Positions 10,997 to 23,100 of a DNA stretch of 64,000 bases are shown here, one piece after another. The translations under genes were made by a program, and so were the position numbers. The notes beneath the pieces were generated by a model. The model was given only the letters and a program-made list of their open reading frames with translations, made no database searches and was not told the origin of the DNA. Positions within the stretch are counted from its first letter, which is position 1. Each line of letters opens with the position of its first letter. Source of the DNA: Escarpia spicata (Eukaryota; Annelida; Polychaeta; Sabellida; Siboglinidae); the NCBI GenBank assembly GCA_963995525.1, contig OZ023214.1, positions 53,320,601 to 53,384,600 on the forward strand, written 5' to 3'.

Positions 10997-12455
10997 AGGA
11001 ACTCGTCTTTCATCTTCGATGACTCCTTTGACCATTAAAAAAGTATCTGATATTGTCACCTGAAAGTTTGGTCAGTAGAGGTTCTCCTACTTCCAAGAAA
11101 ACAACTGTGCACAATAGAGAAGATTTATGCTGATTCAGTCAATTGAAGCATCTAGGGGTTTACCGACACTTATGCAACTAAAACTGCTTGGTCCAAAAAT
11201 GATCTTGTTTGTCTCGGTATTAATTTTTCACAGTTGTTTCCTGAAGTGATATCTGATTCACCCATCTCCCTTGTTACTCTGCAAAGACGGGCCTCGATGC
11301 TTCATCTAGACATGGTTTGGTGAGATCCTCACCATTTGTGACGAAATTCTTAATTTTAGTATGAGTCGCTCTTAACTTCCGGTAAGTCATTTCATAACAT
11401 GAATTAGCTTGTATTAACCCCCAAAAAAAACAAATTACCCCCAGCTTAAATACTGCTGCTCTAGATCACCGTAGAGCTTCTTCAGGAGGGTGTCATGCAC
11501 TGACTGTGGCCATCCGTGGGCCGTACTGGAGTAGGTGCTCACTGATCATCAAAACACATCTCGGACTAACCAATCTTCATCTTATTGTGAAGATGTGCAT
11601 TCAGTCTGTTGTGTCCTGTTTGGAATCTGAACAGAATGACCTCGTCAGGTGGTAGTTTATGCACAATATCAGATAATGTTGGTTTTTATTGTGGTTGCCA
11701 ATGTGCAAATGGGTTCAATTTTATATACATTTTGTATAAATACCATCCGATTTCCAATTTGAAGCCTCCCCATCTATTACTATAATTTGTAGATGACTGA
11801 CAATTATATCAGAGGGATGAAGGCAAAGTGGTGACAACCGATGGAATAAACAATGGATGCATCAGGCGTTTATGTGAAACTGCTGCATAAGCAGCCTCCT
11901 AAAAACAAACACAAAATCCGACTGCAATAATTATAATTCAAAACGTGTACATGGGTTTGCTTAATTTCTTGTAAGCTCAGGCATCATCGTTGAGAATGTA
12001 GTATCTCCATGAAATGCTAAATTATTGATAAGTACCATGGAGAAATACAAACACGTCAAAGTATTAATCCCAGTAAAACAGCGAGTGTGATCAGTGAGAA
12101 GAACAACCATTGAGTGCGGCAGTGAATAACAACCGGATGAGGCAGTAAACAATTGTTGGCAGCGAGTCATACACAGTACCAACAACAGAGGATCCTCTCA
12201 CACATCATGTCTGACTGGCAGCCTCCTTATAAAAACCACATCTCTTGGCCACAACACTTTGGATGCACCACAAAAGAATCTGGTCCTTAGCTTGAGGATT
12301 TTTATCTGATGCAGCAACTGCCTGAAGGTTGCCACTGGCTGTTGTTAAGATCTTAACATCTTTACAATGGCCACACGTCCGTCTGATTACCACAGCACAT
12401 CACTGAACGTGTGGCAACCAATGACAGTAAAAACGATGAACCAGTAAACAGTTCG
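10997..12455. other. SPAG7 3' region and intergenic
   Basis: No gene recognised. For SPAG7 (minus strand) a possible AATAAA lies at 11685-11690, which would give a 3' UTR of about 770 bp. This is only a candidate. Confidence 0.35.
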
Positions 12456-15400
12456 CTAACTGGTTTCTTCACATGTTGCTGTTGCCTCTGGTTTAGATGT
12501 TTCGCTAGTAGCAGCTGACTCCAGACCATGTTCTGTTTTCAACTTCTTTCTTGCCCTGTTTTCTGCCATAACCTGTTCAATGGTGCGGCTGTCTCTCTTG
12601 TTTTCACTTGGCACTGAAAACAAACAGTTGACATAAGTTTACTAGCACTTCTATCAAAGTGTACTCCATGCTAGCTTTATTATGTCTAATTGTTATTGTG
12701 ATAGCTGCACCTCTTAGAATAAATTGATGCTAAAATAGTGATAACACAATGTCAGTCAAGTATTATTAGTAAACTGGTCTTCTAGATTACAAAACAGTAT
12801 TGTTAAGTGACTGAAAACTGTTATATTTTTAAATGTTAAAGTTCTGCAAGTACTACAAATGTGGTTGTATACTAACCGAAACCATATGACTTGTTGGCTG
12901 TTGTAACTTGAGCAGCATCCTTTGCAGCGACCTTCCCAATCAAATGTTCATATTTATCTTTGTAGTTACTGTGAGGTACGAATGTTTCACACTTGCTGGT
13001 GGTTTGCGTCTTTCTTGATGCAATCTCTAGTTCCTGTGTGACAAATAGCAATGATATCAGTACATCTGGAAACAACCAAGAGTTCAGATCGAAATATTTC
13101 CACAAGCATTTCTCTTATAACGTTACATGTCTGACATCAGCTAGATAATAGTGTCTCTTATATATAAACTAGGTAGTAGATATTTCGATCAACTTGATGT
13201 GTACCCCTTCCCTATTGCTGATTATACCCAACAGATATAGAGGCTCATTGCAACATAACCAAATCAGAATATTATTACAACACTGATTATTAATGTGCCT
13301 TGTGAATTTGTGATATTAGGTTCAACAATGAAGGTCATCGTAATTAATATTATTATTTTATAAAATGTAAGTTTTAATTGTAACTAAAAATATTAAGGGT
13401 GTCATCACAATAACCTCAACTAGACTGATATGTTCAAATTCTTTTATAAAACAAGCAATCTAGCCATGTCTGTTAAGTTCTGAATATGTTCTTTGTTTAC
13501 AGTGGATAACTCCCCAGCAGTTCACCTTCAGTCTGACGAGTTCCTTTGCTTTCTCGGGGTCCCATTCCTCACCCTTTCTGTAGGCTGCCAACTCTTCATC
13601 AGACGGTGCAAACTCCTATGAACAGACACACAGAAAGGTCACCTTGGCAAGTCTAAATCAGGCACACAGAAAGGTCACCTTGGCAAGTCTAAATCAGACA
13701 CACCGAAAGGTCACCTTGGCAAGTCTAAATCAGACACACCGAAAGGTCACCTTGGCAAGTCTAAATCAGACACACCGAAAGGTCACCTTGGCAAGTCTAA
13801 ATCAGACACACAGAAAGGTCACCTTGGCAAGTCTAAATCAGACACACAGAAAGGTCACCTTGGCAAGTCTAAATCAGACACACAGAAAGGTCACCTTGGC
13901 AAGTCTAAAGCAGACACACAGAAAGGTCACCTTGGCAAGTCTAAATCAGACACAGAAAGGTCACCTTGGCAAGTCTAAATCAGACACACAGAAAGGTCAC
14001 CATGGCAAGTCTAAATCAGACACACAGAAAGGTCACCTTGGCAAGTCTAGTCAGACACACAAAAAGGTCACCTTGGCAAGTCTAAATCAGACACACAGAA
14101 AGGTCACCATGGCAAGTCTAGTCAGACACACAAAAAGGTCACCTTGGCAAGTCTAAATCAGACACACAGAAAGGTCACCTTGGCAAGTCTAAATCAGACA
14201 CACAGAAAGGTCACCATGGCAAGTCTAAATCAGACACACAGAAAGGTTACCTTGGCAAGTCTAGTCAGACACACAAAAAGGTCACCTTGGCAAGTCTAAT
14301 CAGAGACACAGAAATGTCATATTGGCAAGACTAAGTCAGACACACAAAAAAGTCACCTTGGCAAGTCTAGTCAGATGCAAAAAGGTTATCTTGGCAAGTC
14401 TAGTCAGATATGGAAAAGTCTATTCACCTGTGTTGTTTAACATCTTGAGACTGTGAGTCAAACAATTGTATTTATTATATTTATGCAAAGAGAACATTTC
14501 ATCATAAAATGTTCTGATGAAAAATGTAATAGTAGTAGTAATTGCTTCAAATGTAATAGTAATAGGAAGAAGTCAGCATGTAATAGTAATAGGAAGAAGT
14601 CAGCATGTAATAGTAATAGAAAGGTAACAAAGTAATAGTAATACAGTGCAACATGCTTATAACGAACACGGTTACAACAAATTGACGGATATATAACGAA
14701 ACAATTTCTTATGTACAGATTTTTCCCTATCTTTTCCATTATAAGCGTTCACGCATATTACGAACACGGGTATAACAAATTCACGGTTATTACGAACACC
14801 TTTTCCCGAACAAATTTCACTTCATAACAAATTTATGTCTAACTATAAATCACCTGGTTGTTTGCAAATACTTCCTGCCCATGACCTGGAATCCATGCCA
14901 TGGCCGCACAGAGCACCAGTGCCAAGTAATTAAGTCAATGAGAGAAATCATTTGTAACATGGCTACACAGTCAGATGACATGGCAGAGCATTGTGACTGG
15001 CTTGAGGATTTACTTTTGTCTGGTGCCCTAGCCAACAGCAAACAATGTCAATGGAGGACTTCTTCAAAGCAGATTAACTGGTGTCATTCTGCATGTGTTA
15101 GGTCAATGAGAGAAATCATCAAAAGTGATTGTTAGCTGCCCACTAAGCTATGTTTAAATAAACATTGGTGTCTGTAGAAGTGTGAACTACAGTACTGTAC
15201 TCAGCTTATGTGAGCTGATTACAGAATCGCTTTTATTTCATCATCGAATTGATTACAATAAGCAAAGCCAGATTTCACACATTTTGTTCCTACAGCGTCT
15301 TTGATACAGACTTTGTTATGACAGCTGGCATATGTGATTCTGCATAAATAGGCCCGTTTAAAAGTTGTTTGAATGTCATACTGTTCACCGGGTCAAAAAC

Positions 15401-18400
15401 GCAAGTGCTTAGATCTAGATACTAAGATTGCCATCATTCGGTCCGTAGATGATGGACGGCAAAAGTGCGCTGTGGCAGAAGTAAATGGCATCATTCCTAG
15501 TTCCCTAAGCACAATCTTGAAGAATCGCGATAAACTTCTACAGCAGGGGGAGACAAATGCCTGACCTGGAAGAAAACGAATTAGACTGTCCCCATTCGAT
15601 CAACTCAAGGCAGCACTCTTCAAGTGCTGTTGTGACATCTGTACTTCACAGAAAATCCCTATAAATGGACCAATTCTACTGGCTAAAGCAGATGAAATCG
15701 CAGCAAAGCTGAACATTCCAGAGTTCACGTCCAACACTGGCTGGCTGAGCAGATTCAAAGGCCACCACGTATCGTTTTCAAGACAGCCAGGGGTGAGAGT
15801 GCTGCCGTTGATACAGGAGTCATGTACACTTTTATGAAAGATCTTCTGGACTTTCTGCGCCGCTTCTCCCCTTGTGACACATTGCAATGTAATTGACTCC
15901 AGGCTTGGTTTTGGTTCACATTAACATAATCAGACCTGGGTTCAATTCATACTGATCAAATCCAGTTCATGTGTATTTACCAAGGATCAATTCAAATCTT
16001 TTTTATTCAATTATAATTCAACTCATAAATTGGCAATATATTTCTTACATTTATCAGTTCAATTTCAATCTCCATTCAATTCATAACTGAACCTGCGTAG
16101 GAACACAATTATATGTGTTATATTTTCCAAGTAATACTTTACCTTCTTCCACAGCATCACGTATCTGTCAATCTCCTCTTGACCAAATGAAAAGGAGGTG
16201 AGTCCAGCAACATCAGCCACTTCATGTCTAGAAAGAGAACTGTATGCAACACTGCCACGCTCACTCCTTCAAGAGAACTGTATGCAACACTGCCACGCTC
16301 ACTCCTTCAAGAGAACTGTATGCAACACTGCCACGCTCACTCCTTCAAGAGAACTGTATGCAACACTGCCACACTCACTCCTTCAAGAGAACTGTATGCA
16401 ACACTGCCACACTCACTCCTTCAAGAGAACTGTATGCAACACTGCCACACTCACTCCTTCAAGAGAACTGTATGCAACACTGCCACGCTCACTCCTTCAA
16501 GAGAACTGTATGCAACACTGCCACGCTCACTCCTTCAAGAGAACTGTATGCAACACTGCCACGCTCACTCCTTCAAGAAAACACAGACACCTTTGTCCAT
16601 CTACTATTAATGTACTTTTTGTTCAATAATTTTAAACTGATATTGATAGGGCTTTCTGCATGAACTTCTTGCAATTCACTCTTTGTTTCTGGAAACTGAT
16701 CTGTTTGGCCATGCTTACCCTCCTAAGCGCCCCAATGTCTTCACCCATCTATTGACAACTCTTCTGTAGCTTGATACCGATTTTGAGATTGACTAACCCT
16801 TTCGTTATAATGCTCGGGTGTCTGATGATTTAGTTGTGAAAGAAGTCTTCATTAAAAAGGAAAATAAGTCTTCATTAAAAAGGAAAAAATATAAGGCATA
16901 TATAGGGCACATCTTATTTTCAGATGACTTGTACAATATTACTTAAAATACTACTTAAAATTTTCATGTAAAATGAAACAATAAAATGAACAGTAAATAA
17001 CACAAAGACAAACATAACACTATTATCTGACAATGTGACTTGTTGTATATGCAGCAAATTACTGAAATATTCTGATATATTCATTGAACACCTCATTTAC
17101 ATTTTGCTTTCTCTTGCTTTCTCAACACTGTAGTAAAACGTTTATAACAAATATTTGTCACTTGTTACTACATACACAATGGTTCGAAACACTTTCTCCA
17201 TCGGTTCTAATCTCATGTTTTGTTGATGGCTGTCTTTGATGAAGTCATTGATTCTTTTTTGAATCTGCAACAGAAATGTGTACCACTACACGCATATACA
17301 CATGCGCACACATACACACAACACATGCATGCACGCACACATGCATGCACGCACACTAACACATAGTACAGCTGTACCCAAAAAACCCGCATACCAGGTG
17401 AGTAACACTATAATGTATACAAATACAAAAACTTTTATTTACAACAGGCTTTAGAAAAGTGTCCAACTGCTTGTATAAAAGTTGTATTTGTGCAATTTGG
17501 GATTGTTTGATTTACTCACCACACAACTGTTACACAAATGTTGGTTTGGTCTCACTAAGGGATCGCTACCCCTTTGCCTTAATTAGTGCCTGTATCCTCT
17601 TTGGCAACTTACCTTCAACCTCCGAATGTCACGAGGAGTAAACTTTTCCCAAGCTTGGGAAACCATCTCCAAAAACTCATTTAGGTTTCTAAGCAGCTTT
17701 CTAAATGCGTTGTGGGAGATGGTTTTCAATGCCTGGGAAAACTTGAAGACCTGTTAAATGTCAGTGTAATTATTCAACCAGTGCAACAATACAACAGAAA
17801 CCAAGTAAGGATGTTGGTTGGAATTGTTCCAAGTAGGAGGGGCAGTTGGAAATATTCATGACTTACCTGCAATCTGAATTTGTTCAATTTTTCCTTTTCC
17901 TGTTCCTTCAGTTTTTCCAGCTGCTTCCGATGTTCTATAAATTGTAGCATGTATTTAACATCAACATACCATAGTTTATAATGAGAAATAATAATAGTGC
18001 AATGAAAGGTTTCTTATAAATTAATTAGTCTTTTGTAAGTCTTTGTGACAAATACCTGATACATTGAGTTATCAAAAAGTAGTACTCCTGATACAGACAG
18101 ATTAGAAGAATTTCCAAAACAACATTTGAAAATCTGTTCAAGCTCTGCACTTCTCGTTCTATAGGTCACATAGAACTGAACCAAAAAATCTCATTTACCA
18201 CATGAAATAAAAATTGGCAAGGAACTACAAAGTATATTAACTGGTGATAGCACAGCCCGGAGTACAGAGCGCAGAGGTAAGAACTTCGGACTCTCGACTG
18301 AGAGAACCCGAGTTCTAATCCTGTGCGGCGGTGTCAAACCTTGGGCAAGTTTGTTTACTCTACATTGCGTCAGTTCACTCAGCTATATGAAGGAGTACCT

Positions 18401-19917
18401 GGCTATAGACAGTGGTGGACATTTGTGTATGAATAGTCTTCGCGCATTAATTGCAGCATGGCTAAATGCTTCCCAGAGAAGTTGAGATTGTGTTCAATTG
18501 AACAGGTCTGCTAGGGAGTAAAGTGTAAAGCGCTTTGAGCAGTCCTGAGGAATGGATACTGCGCTATATAAGAAGTTACCTTTTTACAGAGTATCATATA
18601 CCATATAAGAAGTAGCTAGATAGATTTTGGAAATTGTGTACATTTAATAGATTTATGTTTAAAAATATTGCAACTTAGCACACTTTTGAGGTGTAAATAG
18701 TGCCCCGGTTTGCATCAACATGCGCTGCTATATCACTCATTTTACGCGTGCGATGTGGTAATGCACAACCGCTGCGGCACAGACTAGCACAAATTAACGT
18801 GGTCGCTATTTGGGTTTCAAAAGTGTGCTAAGACACAATATGGTGACCTTTTAATTGTTGACCTAACCATGAAAACGACCACCTACAACTGCCAAACTTC
18901 TCACATATCTTACATACATATATACATACTACGTTACAAAAACAATACTCTTACATTCCCATAACGATCAAAGTTCACAAAACAAACTCAAGTAAAACTC
19001 GTCATCACCGGTGGTGACTACCTGTAGCTCCTTGGTTACCATAAAATTGACATTGTGTTGAGGCATCGCAAAATAAATGAGCTTCACAGAAATTCCGTAC
19101 AGTGGCACTATCGTTACTGTGTGCATAGAGTCCTTGTATAAAGATAAAGCTTTACACAGGGACTCCGTGTGCATGTGTTTGCGACACCTCGACACAATGT
19201 AAATTTTTATGGTAACAGCGGAGCTACCAGTAGTTGCTGCCGGTGATGTTGAGTTTTATTTGTGAGTTTTTATCGTTATGGGAATGTAAGAGAATTATTT
19301 TTGTAACGTTTGGTGTGTATATTTATGCAAGATATTTGAGGATAAATTTGGCGGCTGTAGTAGGTGGTCGTTTTCATGGTTAGGTCAGAAATTTAAAGAT
19401 TGCCCACAATATTTTTGCAATATAAATATGCTTGGTATGTTGTTGAATGATGGAACTAACACACTGACTGAGGACAGAGTGAGGTATCAAATTTTAATTT
19501 AGGCAAAACTCAAGTTATAATGGCGAAATCGAGGTGGGTCCGGATTCGACACAAATGCCTTAATTCATTTTGTTGGCTTGGCGTATCTTATTGCTATGCA
19601 ACAGGCCACATGATGGATAGGTAATCGGGGTTATTTTGAAGAAGAAATATTACAGACTGGTTCCTGTAATGTTTACGTCCTGTCCAAATAATTCATGATC
19701 CCGCAGAATTTTTTTAGATGGATATAACATCAACTTAACAAGTATACAAATACAACGCTGGTCACAAGTGTCAGTTGTGTCCTGTGAATAAAACGGATAA
19801 CTACCAATAACATTATCCAGACATAACTGATTTACCTCTAGCTTTCTTTCTTTCTGCATCCCCTAAACTTGGGGGTTTTTGCATTGAACCCAAAATCGAT
19901 CCGAGAAGATCGGCCAT
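12456..19917 (-). CDS. SPAG7: Sperm-associated antigen 7, 7 exons
   Basis: Exons 19836-19917, 17867-17934, 17176-17264, 16143-16227, 13526-13615, 12877-13033 and 12456-12613 join in consistent phase with GT-AG introns to give 242 aa (human 227). The start [12 protein letters not shown] is diagnostic. Residues 28-50 are a charged, probably coiled-coil stretch ([13 protein letters not shown]). Residues about 54-108 form the R3H-like region ([11 protein letters not shown] to GLTSFSFG and YVMLWKK). [10 protein letters not shown] and [11 protein letters not shown] follow, and the C-terminal block [17 protein letters not shown] contains a possible nuclear localisation signal. SPAG7 is a nuclear, nucleic-acid-binding-type protein with poorly known function. 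Introns 3 and 4 begin or end next to minisatellites. Confidence 0.93.
13622..14412. repeat. 36-bp minisatellite, about 22 copies, in SPAG7 intron 4
   Basis: Unit CACAGAAAGGTCACCTTGGC plus 16 more bases (AAGTCTAAATCAGACA). Because 36 is a multiple of 3, long open frames appear on the plus strand; they are antisense to SPAG7 and not genes. Copies from about 14040 on are more degenerate. The array starts about 7 bp from the acceptor of SPAG7 exon 5 (exon edge 13615). Confidence 0.93.
14530..14640. repeat. Short tandem repeat, AATAGTAATAGGAAGAAGTC type
   Basis: Three to four imperfect copies of a unit of about 27 bp. Confidence 0.6.
14644..15890 (+). mobile_element. Tigger/pogo-type DNA transposon relic
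   Basis: Starts CAGTGCAACATGC directly after a TA (14642-14643), the pogo target. The following repeated TATAACGAACACGG motifs fit Tigger termini. The transposase remnant lies at 15376-15835. The matching right terminal repeat was not found, so the right end is approximate and the copy is truncated. It lies in SPAG7 intron 4. Confidence 0.65.
15376..15837 (+). pseudogene. Tigger-type transposase N-terminal region (CENP-B-like HTH domains)
   Basis: The first helix-turn-helix is clear ([20 protein letters not shown] ... [13 protein letters not shown]). After an in-frame stop at about 15562 the same frame continues with the second CENP-B-type HTH ([19 protein letters not shown] ... [12 protein letters not shown]). 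The catalytic DDE part is absent. This is a dead fragment. Confidence 0.8.
16228..16577. repeat. 38-bp minisatellite, about 9 copies, in SPAG7 intron 3
   Basis: Unit GAGAACTGTATGCAACACTG followed by 18 bases (CCACRCTCACTCCTTCAA). Copies are nearly identical, and all three plus-strand frames are open across it, which is an artefact of the repeat. It begins within about 8 bp of the 3' splice site of SPAG7 exon 4 (exon edge 16227). Confidence 0.93.
17540..17760 (-). pseudogene. Tc1/mariner transposase C-terminal scrap
   Basis: On the minus strand, codons read [14 protein letters not shown], then after a frameshift [13 protein letters not shown]. This resembles the last 40 residues of Tc1/mariner transposases (usually ending with a Met/Leu-Pro-Arg-Arg-hydrophobic pattern). 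Nothing else of the element is recognisable. It lies in SPAG7 intron 2. Confidence 0.55.
18255..18597 (+). mobile_element. tRNA-derived SINE, family 1 copy 1
   Basis: The 5' part resembles a tRNA with degenerate A and B boxes (the GGACTCTCGACTGAGAG and GAGTTCTAATCCTGTGC region). The body and 3' end (AAGTGTAAAGCGCTTTGAGC, then GCGCTATATAAGAA, then T-rich) match the copy at 62372-62705 along the full length. The 3' core is of the kind shared by many aquatic-animal SINEs. It lies in SPAG7 intron 1. Confidence 0.85.
18832..19418. mobile_element. Fold-back (near-palindromic) MITE
   Basis: The 26 bases at 18861-18886 (ACCTAACCATGAAAACGACC and onward) are the exact complement of 19360-19385. Similarity continues inward for more than 200 bases per arm (for example TTACATTCCCATAACGAT at 18952 against its complement at 19275) and outward about 30 bases. 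No protein is encoded. The element is in SPAG7 intron 1, about 500 bp from the shared SPAG7/NDUFB5 promoter. Confidence 0.8.
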
Positions 19918-20105
19918 GTTTCTGAATACTTTGATAATTAAATTTGTATATACCGTTATATAAGTAATGCATTTGCTGCGTATTATTTTTTGGCAATTAA
20001 ATTACTATAATCATTAAATATTTACTCCTTTATTTCCAAAGATAATCTTATTTGTATTCATACATTTTCATCCAATGACATGCCTATATGAACGGTAGTG
20101 CAAAA
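19918..20105. promoter_or_regulatory. Putative bidirectional promoter of SPAG7 and NDUFB5
   Basis: Only 188 bp separate the SPAG7 start codon (minus strand, 19917) from the NDUFB5 start codon (20106). The segment is AT-rich and contains a CCAAT box on the plus strand at 20072-20076. An upstream in-frame ATG for NDUFB5 exists at 20088 but has a poor context (T at -3), while 20106 has A at -3 and G at +4. Tiny upstream open frames start at 20075 and 20080. That both genes share one promoter is inferred from spacing. Confidence 0.7.
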
Positions 20106-23100
20106 ATGGCGGTGCTCAGCTTGTTGCGAGCAGCTCAACTGAGCTGCCAAAATCTGAAAACACCGCTCGGTCGTTGGTCTGTTTCGCTTGTTCCCAAAAC
20201 ATACACATGCCAAGGTAAATGTACATTGTATTTATTACAAAGTCATGTGTGATGATTTTAAGTTGCACATGAAATAGTGTAGTCATCTGTGTAACCTTCA
20301 CTCAGCCAGGCTTCTGTTCTTCAATGACAGTGACACCGGCTGTGGACAGTGTGGCGCCGTGCCCGTGCTGGTTCTGTTATCCTAGGACTATTTATTACAG
20401 TTATAAATTACTGATATTGTAATTTCGGCAGTTTGAGGTCCAGTAACTCAATAATAATGAGTGTGCCTAAATAATGAATGGTTTAAAAACAAACCTGGGA
20501 AATCAATTCAGTTCCTTAAATTGTGGGGCGTCCTTTGCATTAACTCGGGCGCGCGATAGTGTAGTGGTTAGCACATCCGCCTGACATGCCGGCGCCCCGA
20601 GTTCGAAACCCGAACCGGGCAGGTATGGTATATTTGGTGTAAAAACCTGGCTCTCAACATTGGGGACTGTGTATCCCTCGTGACTCGGAGATCACGTTAA
20701 TGTCGGTCCCGTCTCAATTTGGGACGTAAAAGAACCACTGAGGACGACAAGCACCCTGGCAGTGACCACCCTCAGTGCCAGCATAGAAAGGTCGGCTTGG
20801 CGATAATGTTCTGAAAAAGGCTGACTAGTTGAATGAGACCTCATAAGATCACTGTAACCACAATATATATACAGACTAGTCAGTTAATAGAACGTTGCCG
20901 AGTGCTGGAAACAACTAGAACTAGAACTAATGACGCTTCTAGGATATTCCGTACAGTTAAAGTGCGGGGAAAAAATGAGTCTATTCTTCAGTGTTGGCTC
21001 TGATGTGTTTATGTTTGTAAGGGTGATTTGAGCGTGTGCGTCTATCTGCAGGTACTAAAATGTTTCTGGACGGGACAGCAATTTGATTGTGGACGATTTT
21101 GAACATGAGTAATAATTGGAGGTTCCTTCTCGAGATTTTACCAACCTAAATCTTTTATCATATTTGTTATGCTGCTATTGTAATTGTAGTAATCTTTTAT
21201 GAAGTCGCCTTTTCCATTAAAATATTGTCACATACCTACCATGTTCTAGTTCTAGTTGTTTCCAGCACTCGGCAACGTTCTATTAACTGACTAGTCTGTA
21301 TATTTTGTGGTTACAATGTTATGATCTTATGAGGTCTCATTCAACTAGTCAGCCTTATTCAGAACATTATCGCCAAGCCGACCTTCCTATGCTGGCACTG
21401 AGGGTGGTCACTGCCAGGGTACTTGTCGTCCTCAACAATGGTTCTTTTACGTTCCAAATTGAGACGGGCCCAAAATTAACGTGATCTCCGAGTCACGAGG
21501 GATACACAGTCCCCAATGTTGAGAGCCAGGTTTTTACACCAAATATACTATACCTGCCCGATCCGGGTAGGTATGTCATGGTAGGTATGTGACAATATTT
21601 TTAGAATACATTGTATCAATAAAATTGCTACCACTGGAAAGAGCTTGGAAATACCTTTACAGTGTTTCCGCCAGCAGGGTAAAATGGTAAAATTATGTAC
21701 CCAAAAATAATTTTATGGTACAGATACATACCCCAAAAAAATCAAGATTTTAATTTATTTTTAAATATTCTGTGCAATGAAATTCATACGTGATGACGTT
21801 TTTAAAGGTGAAGAATGAGCCCGTGCCAACTTGTTTATGCTAGCTATTCCGTGATTTGCTAAACGTGGTATTCATTGCGGATTGAAGCCTTCAGCTCAGG
21901 ATAGAAAATGTCGTACCGGTATATTGGTAGGCTTAGTGTAAAGAATACGGCGTGCTGTCATGGCTGAACATTTTTTGTGATGTTTTCGAGTATTCATTGT
22001 TACTGATGAAAAAAAAAACACAAGTTACCATACTACATCATGAATCGGACTATTAATTTTATTCTAAAATGTGAAGGCAAGTTTACAATTTTCCTGCTGA
22101 CTGTTACATTTATTATTCATTCTCCTACGAAACATGGAAATGATCACCATGAGCCGGGCGGGATTTACGACTCCAAATGCCTGGAAATCACTTCTCCGAG
22201 CATCTAGAAATCCAATTTTTTGGGGGAGGGCCCCAGACAAGTTCCGCAGTCTAAAAATTAACTAACTCCGTACCCAAATAATTTATCTTGACGGAAACCC
22301 TGCTTTAACATGGTGCTCATATATTCGTTCTAGGGTGAATATTAAGAAAGTTATGCCAATTTGAATGTAAAAAATGTGTCTAATTACTGTCCCTTTGTTC
22401 TACAGTAAAACATTGCAAAATGTGTGACCAATAGTAAAGTTTTTGTACAAACTGTCATAAATTTCTTAATACTAGCATTATTTAGATGATTTTTAGTGCA
22501 TAATTAACATGGAAAACCATTTATCAATGTGTAGTTTCATTCCACTGTGATGCTAATTAACGTTTAAATTTATAATGAATTACCCGAATATTTGATTTCA
22601 TGAATTATTTTTTAAATAATTCATCAGAAGTCATACATTTTAATGGATTTTTGTGTGAATAAACAAATTAAATAATAAACAAACTAGAGATGGCAAACTG
22701 AAACCAGGCTCTGCCAGTCACGGCGGGAAATGGGTCATGTGATCTGTTCGTTGTAGCCACGAGAGTGGACAAACTGAGCCATCAAAATCGTCAGTCTATA
22801 AGTATAAATGCTATAAAGGCATCATTTAAATGAAACATGAAAGAATAACAATTTAACATATCTAAACATGCCATATTTGCCCCCAAAAAGTCGACTGGTA
22901 CAATATTTTTGAAGGCAGTTTTTTCCCGCAATATAAATGAAATGTTGTGCCTTTAGATGTGCATAAATTTTGGAAGAATAATATTTAAAGAGAAAGAAAT
23001 CGAAATTGAGGTTCCAGGGGGGAGTCATTTAACAAGGGGGTTTTCCGGGAACTCCAAAAATAAACGCGACAACGGCATTGCCGCTGAACAACACCGGCAC

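Noticed and set aside
13644..14156. Open frame of 170 codons reading repeated [12 protein letters not shown]
   Set aside because: Pure product of the 36-bp minisatellite (multiple of 3), antisense in a SPAG7 intron, no splice or start support.
16198..16663. Three overlapping long open frames of Cys/His-rich repeats
   Set aside because: All three frames are open because the 38-bp unit lacks stops; intronic minisatellite, not a gene.
20546..20640. Functional tRNA gene
   Set aside because: A and B boxes are present but the sequence continues into a SINE body with a second copy nearby, and I see no proper acceptor-stem pairing.
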